DNA of 64,000 nucleotides from assembly GCF_001908275.1 (NCBI RefSeq), contig NZ_CP018620.1, forward strand, positions 434,001-498,000. Direction: 5' to 3'. Shown here piece by piece: positions 42,053 to 49,851 of the stretch. Under the pieces are notes generated by a model. That model worked only from the letters and a program-made list of their open reading frames with translations. It ran no database searches and was not told where the DNA came from. A program made the translations under genes and the position numbers. This DNA comes from Paenibacillus xylanexedens (GTDB taxonomy: Bacteria; Bacillota; Bacilli; Paenibacillales; Paenibacillaceae). The first letter of the stretch is position 1, and each line of letters opens with the position of its first letter.

Positions 42053-42970
42053 TTACCAGAGTGACATCTTGGTCAGGCGGCGGGTCATGGAATTGGCAGC
42101 AAACACAAGGACAAAGGTGATCACGGAGTTGAACAAGCCGACCGCTGTGGCGAAGCCGTAATTCTGGCCCTCAATCCCCATCCGGTATACATAGGTGGAC
42201 AGGACATCCGCCGTTTCATAGGTGGCTCCGTTGTAGAGCAGATATACTTTCTCGAAACCTACACTCATAATGCCGCCAAGCGACAGGAGCAGAAGAATGA
42301 CAATGGTTGGTTTGATACTGGGAAGGGTCAGGTGCCATAACTCCTGGAATTTGTTGACGCCGTCAATTTTGCCGGAATCATACATCTCGGGGTCGATCCC
42401 CATAATGGCTGCAATGTAGATGATGGAGCTGAAGCCAAAGCTCTGCCAGATGTCGGAACTCGTGAATATGGTGCGGAACCAGCTCGCATCCATCATAAAG
42501 TTCACTTTTTCCATGCCAAGACTCGCGATGAGGGTGTTCACGATACCGTCTGTTGGTGACAGGAAGTTAATAATCATGCCAGCTACAACAACAGTGGAGA
42601 TGAAGTGAGGAAGGTACGTAACCGTCTGGGCAAATCGCTTGAATGTCCGGTTCTTGATCTCTACGATGCAGACAGCGAATAAAATCGGAATGGAGAAACC
42701 AAACAGGAGCGGCAGGAAGGCGAGCAAAAATGTGTTACGCAGCAGTCGCCAGAAGTAGATGGAATTCACGAACTGGTCGAACCAGCGCAGTCCCACCCAC
42801 TCCCCGCTGAGCATGCCCTGCCCCGGCAGAAAATTACGAAATGCCAACAGCACGCCAGGCATCGGAAGGTACATGAAGATGAGGTAATACAGAAAGATAG
42901 GCGAAAACATCAGTAGCAAATACTTATCCCGTCTGATCAGGCTGAACAGCGTGGACATGCGTTTTTTCAA
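42053..42970 (-). CDS. ABC transporter permease (YteP/LplB-like)
   Basis: Inner permease subunit of 305 residues, six helices, LplB type. The N-terminal RRDKYLLLMFSPIFLYYLIF is typical; the EAA loop is EMYDSGKIDGVNKFQELWHLTLPSIKPTIVI. It is the first gene of the operon running to the pectinesterase (six genes, gaps of at most about 70 nt, with two overlaps or abutments). The start appears to be TTG at 42970, with GGGGAG about 11 nt upstream; an ATG four codons later is possible. A LacI-type operator lies just upstream. Confidence 0.9.
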   Translation of the reverse strand: MKKRMSTLFSLIRRDKYLLLMFSPIFLYYLIFMYLPMPGVLLAFRNFLPGQGMLSGEWVGLRWFDQFVNSIYFWRLLRNTFLLAFLPLLFGFSIPILFAVCIVEIKNRTFKRFAQTVTYLPHFISTVVVAGMIINFLSPTDGIVNTLIASLGMEKVNFMMDASWFRTIFTSSDIWQSFGFSSIIYIAAIMGIDPEMYDSGKIDGVNKFQELWHLTLPSIKPTIVILLLLSLGGIMSVGFEKVYLLYNGATYETADVLSTYVYRMGIEGQNYGFATAVGLFNSVITFVLVFAANSMTRRLTKMSLW

Positions 42971-42995
42971 CGTGAAACACTCCCCTTCGCTACAT

Positions 42996-43013
42996 AATTA
43001 CAACGTTTGAATT
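42996..43013. promoter_or_regulatory. LacI-type operator, proximal
   Basis: AATTACAACGTTTGAATT is an imperfect copy of the perfect palindrome at 43172. It has the central CG of LacI/GalR sites and lies 26 nt before the first permease gene. Confidence 0.65.
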
Positions 43014-43171
43014 TTTAAATAAAAAAGAATTGTCATTTCACTGACGTATTTGTTATTCATTTCATTCACACTTTGTAACAACCTATATTATTCTGCATAA
43101 TAACAATATATTAGCTTGAATTAGTCCCCCTCACACCGTATTTCTTTCTTTTCAATACTTGTCATAATCAT

Positions 43172-43189
43172 AATTACAACGTTGTAATT
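43172..43189. promoter_or_regulatory. LacI-type operator, distal (perfect palindrome)
   Basis: AATTACAACGTTGTAATT, an 18-bp perfect palindrome with central CG, 176 bp upstream of the proximal copy. The pair could be bridged by a LacI-family tetramer or bind two dimers. Confidence 0.7.
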
Positions 43190-43198
43190 TTAACCTAA

Positions 43199-43214
43199 AT
43201 GTATACGCTTACAT
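43199..43214. promoter_or_regulatory. cre-like CcpA site
   Basis: ATGTATACGCTTACAT fits the consensus WTGNNARCGNWWWCAW with one mismatch. Upstream of the pectin operon, it suggests catabolite control. The remainder of the gap (42971-43326) shows no gene. Confidence 0.5.
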
Positions 43215-43293
43215 AAACTTTTTCCCATCTTAGCAAACTCTTCAATGTTTGGCAACAACAAAAATGAGTGGCATGCTGTAACGTACTAAAATA

Positions 43294-43315
43294 CAGTCTC
43301 GCATATGCGAGACTG
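43294..43315 (-). terminator. Terminator after the AraC gene
   Basis: Perfect 22-bp palindrome with arms CAGTCTCGCAT / ATGCGAGACTG. Read on the minus strand, TATTTTAG follows. Confidence 0.65.
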
Positions 43316-43326
43316 CCCGTTAAAAT

Positions 43327-44130
43327 CTAAATGTGATTCCGATATTCCATCGGTGTCATAACATACACTCGCTGAAAGGCTCTGTAAAACTGACTGACGC
43401 TGGAAAACCCCAGTTCATAACTGATTGTGGTCACTGAATCTGTTGTATGGCGAAGCCTCTTGGACGCTTCTTCTACGCGCAAATTCAGCAAATATTGATA
43501 CGGTGTTGTTCCCGTAAGAGCTTTGAAAGAACGCATAAAATGATACCGGCTCTGATGCGCAACCATCGCCATCGAATCAATATCCATTGGGCTTGTATAG
43601 GCACTGTGAATGTAATCCAACACTCGTTGGAGATGAGGGTCAATGAATGTACCGTGATCCACAGTCCCTTTACCATTTTCCTGCCCCGTCAACGTGCGTC
43701 TTAGATACGTCTCGACCGCCAGCTCGGTTTCCTGCACTTGCAGCAAGTCGGGCACGTCATCCAACAAAATGGAATTCCAGCTTCGAAATAGACTGCTGAT
43801 CTCAGAAGGATCAAAAGTCTGGGTAGGTCGAAACTCAGCTCGCCCCCCACTTAACTCCGCCCCTTCTAAACTACCTAATGGTGGTTTACGGAATTTGATC
43901 ACAATGACAGCCGAATCCGACCCTATCTCAAAATAATGCTCCGTCTGGGGATGAGCAATAATCCCTATGCCTGCTTTTAGCGGGTATGCATGCCGTTCCT
44001 GTACCAGATGACATTGACCTCTGACCGGCAGCGTTAGCTGATACCAGTCGTCATGTACATGCGGCTCATTCGCAAACCCTCCGGTAGCTTTCCATAATTC
44101 CAACCCATTTAGCGTCATGTTTAATTCCAT
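43327..44130 (-). CDS. AraC-family transcriptional regulator with cupin domain
   Basis: Regulator of 267 residues. The N-terminal AraC-type cupin (about 15-100) shows FANEPHVHDDWYQLTLPVRGQCHLV. The C-terminal double HTH is VLDYIHSAYTSPMDIDSMAMVAHQSRYHFMRSFKALTGTTPYQYLLNLRV and TTISYELGFSSVSQFYRAFQRVYVMTPMEYR. I start at MELNMT (ATG 44130; AGGTGAG upstream), since the upstream ATG overlaps the -10 box of the likely promoter. Divergent from an Fsr-like exporter gene, the probable target. Confidence 0.9.
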   Translation of the reverse strand: MELNMTLNGLELWKATGGFANEPHVHDDWYQLTLPVRGQCHLVQERHAYPLKAGIGIIAHPQTEHYFEIGSDSAVIVIKFRKPPLGSLEGAELSGGRAEFRPTQTFDPSEISSLFRSWNSILLDDVPDLLQVQETELAVETYLRRTLTGQENGKGTVDHGTFIDPHLQRVLDYIHSAYTSPMDIDSMAMVAHQSRYHFMRSFKALTGTTPYQYLLNLRVEEASKRLRHTTDSVTTISYELGFSSVSQFYRAFQRVYVMTPMEYRNHI

Positions 44131-44149
44131 CGTTTGCTCACCTGCTGAC

Positions 44150-44177
44150 ATTATAGCAAATCGTGCTCACTTTCCAA
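44150..44177 (-). promoter_or_regulatory. Likely sigma-A promoter of the araC gene
   Basis: On the minus strand TTGGAA - 16 nt - TATAAT. The -10 overlaps the first in-frame ATG, which supports the later start. Confidence 0.55.
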
Positions 44178-44247
44178 GCACTTTTCACAAAGACATGATC
44201 TGCTCCCATCTTTTATCATAGAAAAAAATAATTCGAGGTGATCTCCC

Positions 44248-45471
44248 ATGGCTCAGGCCACTTTAAGCAAAATGCAAATCAACTCCTCCGCCAATTGGGC
44301 ACTTGCCGGAGTCAGCTTCGCCCACCTGCTGAATGATGCGATGCAGACAGTGGTTCCGTCTGCTTTCCCGCTATTCCAGCAGACCATGCAGCTCAGTTTC
44401 GCCCAGATGGGCTGGATTGCCTTCACCCTGAATATTACCGCATCCGTCCTTCAGCCACTGGTCGGTTATATGTCAGACCGGAAGCCAATGCCGATCCTGC
44501 TTCCCGGAGGCATGTTATTCTCCCTGATCGGTGTTCTCGGCTTAGCCTTGTCTTCCGAGTTATGGATGCTGCTTGTTTCGGCAGCATTGATTGGCATAGG
44601 CTCATCCATCCTCCACCCCGAATCCTCACGCGTGGCTCATATGGCGGCTGGCCGTGGACGAGGAATGGCGCAGTCAATCTTCCAGGTGGGAGGCAACACG
44701 GGACAGGCCATTGCTCCATTACTGGTCGCCTTCATCCTGCTGCCACATGGGCAGCGTAGTTTTCTATGGCTGATGGGCTTTGCCCTGATCGGCATCTTTA
44801 TTCAGTCTTTTGTCAGTCGTTGGTACAGAGACAAGCTTGCCGAGACTCGCATTCGTCAGCAACGCCCTCTAAAATCAAGTGGCGCAGAGCCAGCAGCTCG
44901 GCCTGTGAGCAGGGGATTCATCGCTTTTACAATGGGAATTCTCATCCTGCTGCTGTTCTCCAAATTCGTATATATTGCTGGTATGACCGGATATTACACC
45001 TTCTATTACGCCGATGCATATGACTTGCCTCTCTCCCAGGCACAGATCTGTCTATTTGTTCTGCAATTTGCAGGCATGGTCGGAACCTTGCTCGGTGGCC
45101 CACTCGCTGATCGCTATGGACGTAAACCGATGATCTGGTTCTCCATTGCAGGCACTGCACCGTTTTCCCTACTACTACCTTATGCGGGCCCCGTCCTGTC
45201 GATGGTGTTGTGCGGAATGATTGGACTAATCCTGATGTCCGGCTTCAGCGTCATCATTGTTTATGCACAGGAATTGCTTCCTCGTCATATTGGAACGGTA
45301 TCCGGATTGTTTTTTGGCCTGTCGTTTGGCATGGCTGGACTTGGCTCGGTTGTGTTAGGTTCCTTAATTGACGTGACTAGCATTGCGTTTGTTATCAAGT
45401 TATGTTCTTTTTTGCCACTGCTTGGTGTGTGTGCTGTATTTCTGCGCAAGGACCAACCAAGAACAGCGTGA
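44248..45471 (+). CDS. MFS exporter, fosmidomycin-resistance (Fsr) type
   Basis: Twelve-helix transporter of 407 residues. Fsr-type features are SFAHLLNDAMQTVVPSAFPLFQ in helix 1, FTLNITASVLQPLVGYMSDRKP and SSILHPESSRVAHMAAGRGRGMAQSIFQVGGNTGQA. The last part GPLADRYGRKPMIWFSIAG is motif A of the second half. GAGGTGATC precedes the ATG. Divergent from the AraC gene. Physiological substrate unknown; fosmidomycin export is the family's founding activity. Confidence 0.9.
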   Translation: MAQATLSKMQINSSANWALAGVSFAHLLNDAMQTVVPSAFPLFQQTMQLSFAQMGWIAFTLNITASVLQPLVGYMSDRKPMPILLPGGMLFSLIGVLGLALSSELWMLLVSAALIGIGSSILHPESSRVAHMAAGRGRGMAQSIFQVGGNTGQAIAPLLVAFILLPHGQRSFLWLMGFALIGIFIQSFVSRWYRDKLAETRIRQQRPLKSSGAEPAARPVSRGFIAFTMGILILLLFSKFVYIAGMTGYYTFYYADAYDLPLSQAQICLFVLQFAGMVGTLLGGPLADRYGRKPMIWFSIAGTAPFSLLLPYAGPVLSMVLCGMIGLILMSGFSVIIVYAQELLPRHIGTVSGLFFGLSFGMAGLGSVVLGSLIDVTSIAFVIKLCSFLPLLGVCAVFLRKDQPRTA

Positions 45472-45549
45472 TAACCGTTGAAACCTCACTGATTTTGTGA
45501 CTACAATACATCTAGGACACTCGAGGATAACAGAAGGGAGGAATAACGC

Positions 45550-46332
45550 ATGATTATTGATGTACAGCATGTCACTTGGAAAAGGGGACCCCTTACCCTG
45601 CTGAACGATGTAAGCTGGCAAGTTAATGACGGTGAACACTGGGCGTTGCTTGGCCTGAATGGCTCCGGAAAAACAACACTCCTGAACATGATCACCGGAT
45701 ATCTCTGGCCGACCGAAGGCAAGATATCCGTGTTAGGCCATGAATATGGTGATGTGGATCTGAGACAGCTTCGCAAATCCATTGGCTGGGTCAGTTCATC
45801 TCTGCAAGAGAAATTGCATGGCACAGACCGCACACAGTATGTCGTGATCAGCGGCAAACACGCCACCATTGGCCTGTATGACAAGCTGTCAGATGATGAT
45901 CTGGATCAGGCACAGGAATTGATGCAAACGCTGGGTTGTCAGCACCTGTGGGATCGCGAATATCGTACCTGCTCTCAAGGCGAGAAACAGAAACTTCTCA
46001 TTGCCCGAGCACTGATGGCCAATCCGCGCGTACTCATTCTGGACGAGCCTTGCAATGGACTGGATCTGTTCTCAAGAGAGCGACTGCTGGATAGCATCCG
46101 TGAACTATCACAGCGTCCAGATACCCCGTCACTCATCTATGTCACCCATCATACCGAGGAAATATTGCCTGTCTTTAGTCACAGCCTCCTGCTTCGCCGG
46201 GGTGAAATAGTCCATAGCGGATTAACTAACAATCTGATGAACACGGAAGTGCTGAGTAACTTCTTCGAGGCACCTGTTGAAGTGGATCGGCACGGAGAAC
46301 GTGTCTATGTCAGAGCTGCGGCGGACTCATAA
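45550..46332 (+). CDS. ABC transporter ATP-binding protein (YlmA-like), orphan
   Basis: Soluble ATPase of 260 residues. Walker A is LGLNGSGKTTLL, Q-loop IGWVSSSLQEK, signature CSQGEKQKLLIARAL (C-S-Q-G-E in place of L-S-G-G-Q), Walker B VLILDEPCNGLD and His-switch YVTHHTEE. The C-terminal 30 residues are an extra short domain. No permease or binding protein lies next to it; it follows the Fsr exporter by 78 nt on the same strand and ends at a strong terminator. YlmA-like proteins are common and uncharacterised. Confidence 0.9.
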   Translation: MIIDVQHVTWKRGPLTLLNDVSWQVNDGEHWALLGLNGSGKTTLLNMITGYLWPTEGKISVLGHEYGDVDLRQLRKSIGWVSSSLQEKLHGTDRTQYVVISGKHATIGLYDKLSDDDLDQAQELMQTLGCQHLWDREYRTCSQGEKQKLLIARALMANPRVLILDEPCNGLDLFSRERLLDSIRELSQRPDTPSLIYVTHHTEEILPVFSHSLLLRRGEIVHSGLTNNLMNTEVLSNFFEAPVEVDRHGERVYVRAAADS

Positions 46333-46381
46333 TTGCGGGGTTATACACAGCAAAAGTAGCATAGGTGTAGAAACATAACAG

Positions 46382-46431
46382 TAAAAAGCCCAAAATCTTA
46401 TCCACATGTGGATAGATTTTGGGCTTTTTAC
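46382..46431. terminator. Bidirectional terminator, ABC ATPase / methyltransferase
   Basis: GTAAAAAGCCCAAAATCT...AGATTTTGGGCTTTTTAC, a long almost symmetric stem with A/T-runs on both sides, between convergent genes. Confidence 0.9.
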
Positions 46432-46532
46432 TGCTATATCTAGTGTTATCCACCGTTTTCTGTGTAGAACTTTCTAATTTATGAGTATAACTTTACGGTT
46501 TCATCTATTTATCTATACGTTTTACCACTATC

Positions 46533-47261
46533 CTATTTCCGCACACCTAAAAACAGAAATAGCGGAATGCGTTGCCTGCGCAGATAGGTTTCCTCGTTTA
46601 CAAAATAAGCACGTTGTGGTGCTGACTCGCGCAAATGTTCTACACGGAACCCTGTCCGCTGCAATGCCATAAAGTATGATTCAATGGACCGGTGCATCTA
46701 TTTCACAGAACCGCCCAGCCACTGCTGCTCCCGATATCCTTCTACAAAATACTGATCAACCACCCAATCCGTTCGAGTCCCGGAGGGTTGCAGACTGGAC
46801 GTGATCACAGGATGTTCTACCGAAAATATGAATGTCCCGTTCTCTTTCAAAGTATTGTATATGTTGCGGAACAGGCTCTCCACATCTTCAATATAGTGAA
46901 CAGCCAGTCTCGATATAACCAGATCGTACACTCCGGTCGGGTAGGTCCAGTCTTCCATGAATGCCTGTTCAATCTGTGCATTCGTGCCTTTAACCGATTC
47001 GTTAGCTGCCCGCACCATATTCAGTGAACCTTCAACTCCCGTGTAAGTTGTACCCTCTTGACCAGAACGGAGCAATTCTACGCAAAACCTCGCATCCCCG
47101 CAGCCAAGATCCAGTATGCTCTTGCCCGCAACGTCTCCGATCAGCTCTAGCATAACGGGTTTCTCTAACGTATCATTGGCATTCTCCTGCCACTGGCGGC
47201 GTTCCATATACTTCTCAAAGTTTTCCTCATTATCGTAAAACTCAGGTCCCCTGTAGCCCAT
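46533..47261 (-). pseudogene. Class I SAM methyltransferase interrupted by one in-frame stop codon
   Basis: Full reading is 242 codons from MGYRGPEFYDNEENFEKY (ATG 47261, GGAGG upstream). The Rossmann part is intact: SILDLGCGDARFC (motif I), YTGVEGS, and DLVISRLAVHYIED. After QQWLGGSVK the frame meets TAG (46698-46700) and then continues without a shift as MHRSIESYFMALQRTGF...RRQRIPLFLFLGVRK to a TAG at 46533, matching the expected C-terminal part of such enzymes. A single change, for example AAG to TAG, explains it. As is, the protein would lose its last 55 residues, including the last strands. Substrate unknown. Could also be a sequencing error. Confidence 0.78.
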
Positions 47262-47407
47262 TCCACACGCCTCCGTTTCCTTTATGCAACGTTCAATATG
47301 TACAGCCTGAAAGAGTATACATAATGCCAACCAATCTTTCCATAGTAAAAAAGACTGCCTTCTGAACGAATCCAGAAAACAGCCCTTCATTTATAAGTTG
47401 ATGTTTC

Positions 47408-48703
47408 TCAGCCAAAACGCTGCGTTTTGTACCATTTGGTTTCTCTCCGGAATAGCTTATCTCCAATAAGCGAGATAAATGCTTTGACGGATATGACCAG
47501 AAATAACTGGGCATATGTGAAATAGGAGAGGCAGGCCACAATAAAATTCTGCGTATTGCTTTGCCCAATATCTGCTGAGAGTGCGAGATTAATTTGTAGT
47601 ACATAAATGTAGTACATTAATGCCCATGCTATTACGAGATACACGTAAACATCCCCTGAGAACTGGAAGGGAGAAATGACATTCGGATTAAATAATGCAA
47701 TAACCTGATACACTAGATTCGAGACAAAAATAATATCCGATACAATAATAGCGATCATAAACCAGAAATAACTTGCAGCATAGTACAGAACATGCAGTTT
47801 AATTCTCCAGCTAGTACGGTCAAATAAATGCTTCACATTGTCGATAACAACCTGGTAATTTCCCTTGGACCAGCGCTGGCGCTGTTTCATATATACCGAT
47901 AATTGCTCAGGTTCCTGCTGGTAAGCCTCTGCTTGTGGCGCTAATGCAATAAGCTGACCCCGAGTAAGAATATCAAACGACACGGCCGTATCTTCCGTGA
48001 TCGCATCAGGGTCCCATCCACCAATCTCACGGATCAGTGCTGCCTTGATAATATAGTTCGTACCAGGAATCGTGCCCAGTTTGAATAACTCCCATAGCCC
48101 CGTATGGTGAACACGTTGGACCGTTACAAGTTCCAGATTAATGCAACGGGAGAGAAAATTCTGACCCCGATTACGAGCTTTGTTTCGACCAAATACAGCA
48201 CCATACTTCTCCGGGTTTTCCAATGCTTTTTGTGTCAAAAACATCAATGCATTCCGCTCAGGCGCCGCATCTGCGTCATAGATACATATCCATTCTCCCC
48301 ACGCCAGTTTAAGGCCATCATTCAAAGCTCCCGACTTCCCACCTGTACCGGTACGCTCCAGAATGGTAAAGTCACGATCTGCATAACTCGTCTTGGCCTT
48401 GAGTTCCTTCAGGCGCTCTGCTGTATTATCTGTACAATTATCTGCAATAACAATAACTTGAACTTTATGCTCAGGGTAGTTCAGACGCAATATATGCTCA
48501 ACGGTAGACACGATAACTACCCCTTCATTATGCGCAGGCACCATGACAGTCACAGTGGGGTAATCATCCATACTTTCAGGAATTTGAATTCCCTTTTTTT
48601 CTTGTTTGTTAATGAAACGAATAGCTCCAGCCATAATGACAATCGACTCGGTGACGGATATCCAAATACTGAGGATGGACATCAACAGCAGGAAATCAGC
48701 CAT
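47408..48703 (-). CDS. Processive GT2 glycosyltransferase (YdaM/PssC-like polysaccharide synthase)
   Basis: Membrane polysaccharide synthase of 431 residues. Helix 1 is about 4-30. The GT-A domain has VMVPAHNEG (52-60), DAD at 143-145 (UDP-sugar/metal binding), TED at 236-238 (catalytic base) and Q-R-Q-R-W at 274-278, the signature of processive inverting synthases such as cellulose, hyaluronan and PNAG enzymes. Three or more helices follow (about 290-400). GGAGG lies before the ATG. Its start overlaps the 3' end of a 47-aa membrane protein gene. With the degenerate-GGDEF and GH8-like genes it forms a c-di-GMP-type exopolysaccharide locus. Polymer unknown. Confidence 0.9.
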   Translation of the reverse strand: MADFLLLMSILSIWISVTESIVIMAGAIRFINKQEKKGIQIPESMDDYPTVTVMVPAHNEGVVIVSTVEHILRLNYPEHKVQVIVIADNCTDNTAERLKELKAKTSYADRDFTILERTGTGGKSGALNDGLKLAWGEWICIYDADAAPERNALMFLTQKALENPEKYGAVFGRNKARNRGQNFLSRCINLELVTVQRVHHTGLWELFKLGTIPGTNYIIKAALIREIGGWDPDAITEDTAVSFDILTRGQLIALAPQAEAYQQEPEQLSVYMKQRQRWSKGNYQVVIDNVKHLFDRTSWRIKLHVLYYAASYFWFMIAIIVSDIIFVSNLVYQVIALFNPNVISPFQFSGDVYVYLVIAWALMYYIYVLQINLALSADIGQSNTQNFIVACLSYFTYAQLFLVISVKAFISLIGDKLFRRETKWYKTQRFG

Positions 48704-48839
48704 TCAATTTCCTCCGATCATATTTCCTGTTAATTTTCCCTCGAAAACGAAGAGTCGCAAAGGTTAATATAAGAATCGTAATGGCAAAGAAACTGCTAAC
48801 TACAATACATAATGGAACAAACCATGTTAAATAATTCAC
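48696..48839 (-). CDS. Small membrane protein of the EPS locus, 47 aa
   Basis: GTG start at 48839 with GGAGGAG upstream. One long hydrophobic helix (WFVPLCIVVSSFFAITILIL...) is followed by a basic tail (LRFRGKINRKYDRRKLNG). The stop lies inside the start of the GT2 gene (eight-base overlap), so the two are translationally coupled. Position between the c-di-GMP receptor-like gene and the synthase suggests a small synthase subunit, as seen in other processive GT2 systems (PgaD-like role), but there is no recognisable homology. Confidence 0.72.
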   Translation of the reverse strand: MNYLTWFVPLCIVVSSFFAITILILTFATLRFRGKINRKYDRRKLNG

Positions 48840-48863
48840 AGAAATACTCCTCCCCCATAGCAT

Positions 48864-49739
48864 CTAGATGTATTCACCAATGAGATCTGTCTCTGTGTTC
48901 CGTTCCAGTGCCGCAATAACAGCATCGATATCCTCATACTTACTGAATTGTTCCTTCTGAAATACCAGTGCACCCGATCGAATAACCGTCTGCAACTCAT
49001 TTCCCTTTTTATCGATGATTTGCAGATCCATCATGGCTTTTTTGATCCGTTGTGTCAGGATGGGCAGGTACTCCACATTGGTCATTGGACAGATAATCAC
49101 AAAACGTCCTCGATCCACAAAAAATTTATAATCCTCAAACCGAATCTGCTTCTGTATGGTAGTGGATAGTTCAAGAAGGAACTGTGCATAACGTACGGAA
49201 CCGAGTGATTCCAGTACCAACGGCAAAAACTCGATCTTGAACATCGCCATGCTGAATCCATATTGCTCCGAATAACGTCTGGCTAGATTACTTTGCTTAA
49301 CAAGCGTATCCGCAAGTGCATCCTTATTGCCCAGAGAGGTATCCAGATCAATCTCCGGATTACGCTCCTGAAGCTCCTGCAGACGCTCCATGACACGCGC
49401 ATTGCGCACAAGACTTGCCTTGATAAAAGCAGCCACAGCCACATTGGCTGGAATGAGCAGCCACCAAGAGAACGTAAGTACACTTACATCCGCGTAGGTA
49501 ACAAGCCATACAAAATAAGAGACCAGATAGATAAATCCGGCGACGACAGATACCCCGACAGGTATCACAAAACCCAGGATCAGCGCTCCAAGCGACACAA
49601 TGCTAAACACCACATCCAGTGTAGTATAACTCTGATTCATATAAATCTTAAGATAGACAACGAGCTGCTGGATTACGGCTAATCCAATCAAACTCGCATA
49701 TCCCCATGCAATACGAAGGATGGGTGCTTTATTCCTCAT
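48864..49739 (-). CDS. Degenerate GGDEF membrane protein with intact RxxD I-site (YdaK/PssE-like)
   Basis: Likely c-di-GMP receptor of 291 residues. Four membrane helices (about 10-30, 44-65, 66-85, 90-110) precede a cytoplasmic GGDEF-like domain (about 130-285). The catalytic signature is lost: the GGDEF position reads DRGRF (209-213). The inhibitory site R200-F-E-D203 sits exactly five residues before it, the canonical RxxD distance. This combination is that of the effectors YdaK and PelD. I start at MRNKAP (ATG 49739, GGAGAG upstream) rather than 25 codons earlier. It would switch on the neighbouring synthase on binding c-di-GMP (inference). Confidence 0.85.
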   Translation of the reverse strand: MRNKAPILRIAWGYASLIGLAVIQQLVVYLKIYMNQSYTTLDVVFSIVSLGALILGFVIPVGVSVVAGFIYLVSYFVWLVTYADVSVLTFSWWLLIPANVAVAAFIKASLVRNARVMERLQELQERNPEIDLDTSLGNKDALADTLVKQSNLARRYSEQYGFSMAMFKIEFLPLVLESLGSVRYAQFLLELSTTIQKQIRFEDYKFFVDRGRFVIICPMTNVEYLPILTQRIKKAMMDLQIIDKKGNELQTVIRSGALVFQKEQFSKYEDIDAVIAALERNTETDLIGEYI

Positions 49740-49851
49740 AGGTTTCTTCTCTCCAGTAGATTGGTTAGTGATATTTCGAGTAAACAATATATGACATGAA
49801 TAGACAAACATCATGTTAACACATTGTTGAATATATTAAATGACATTTTTA

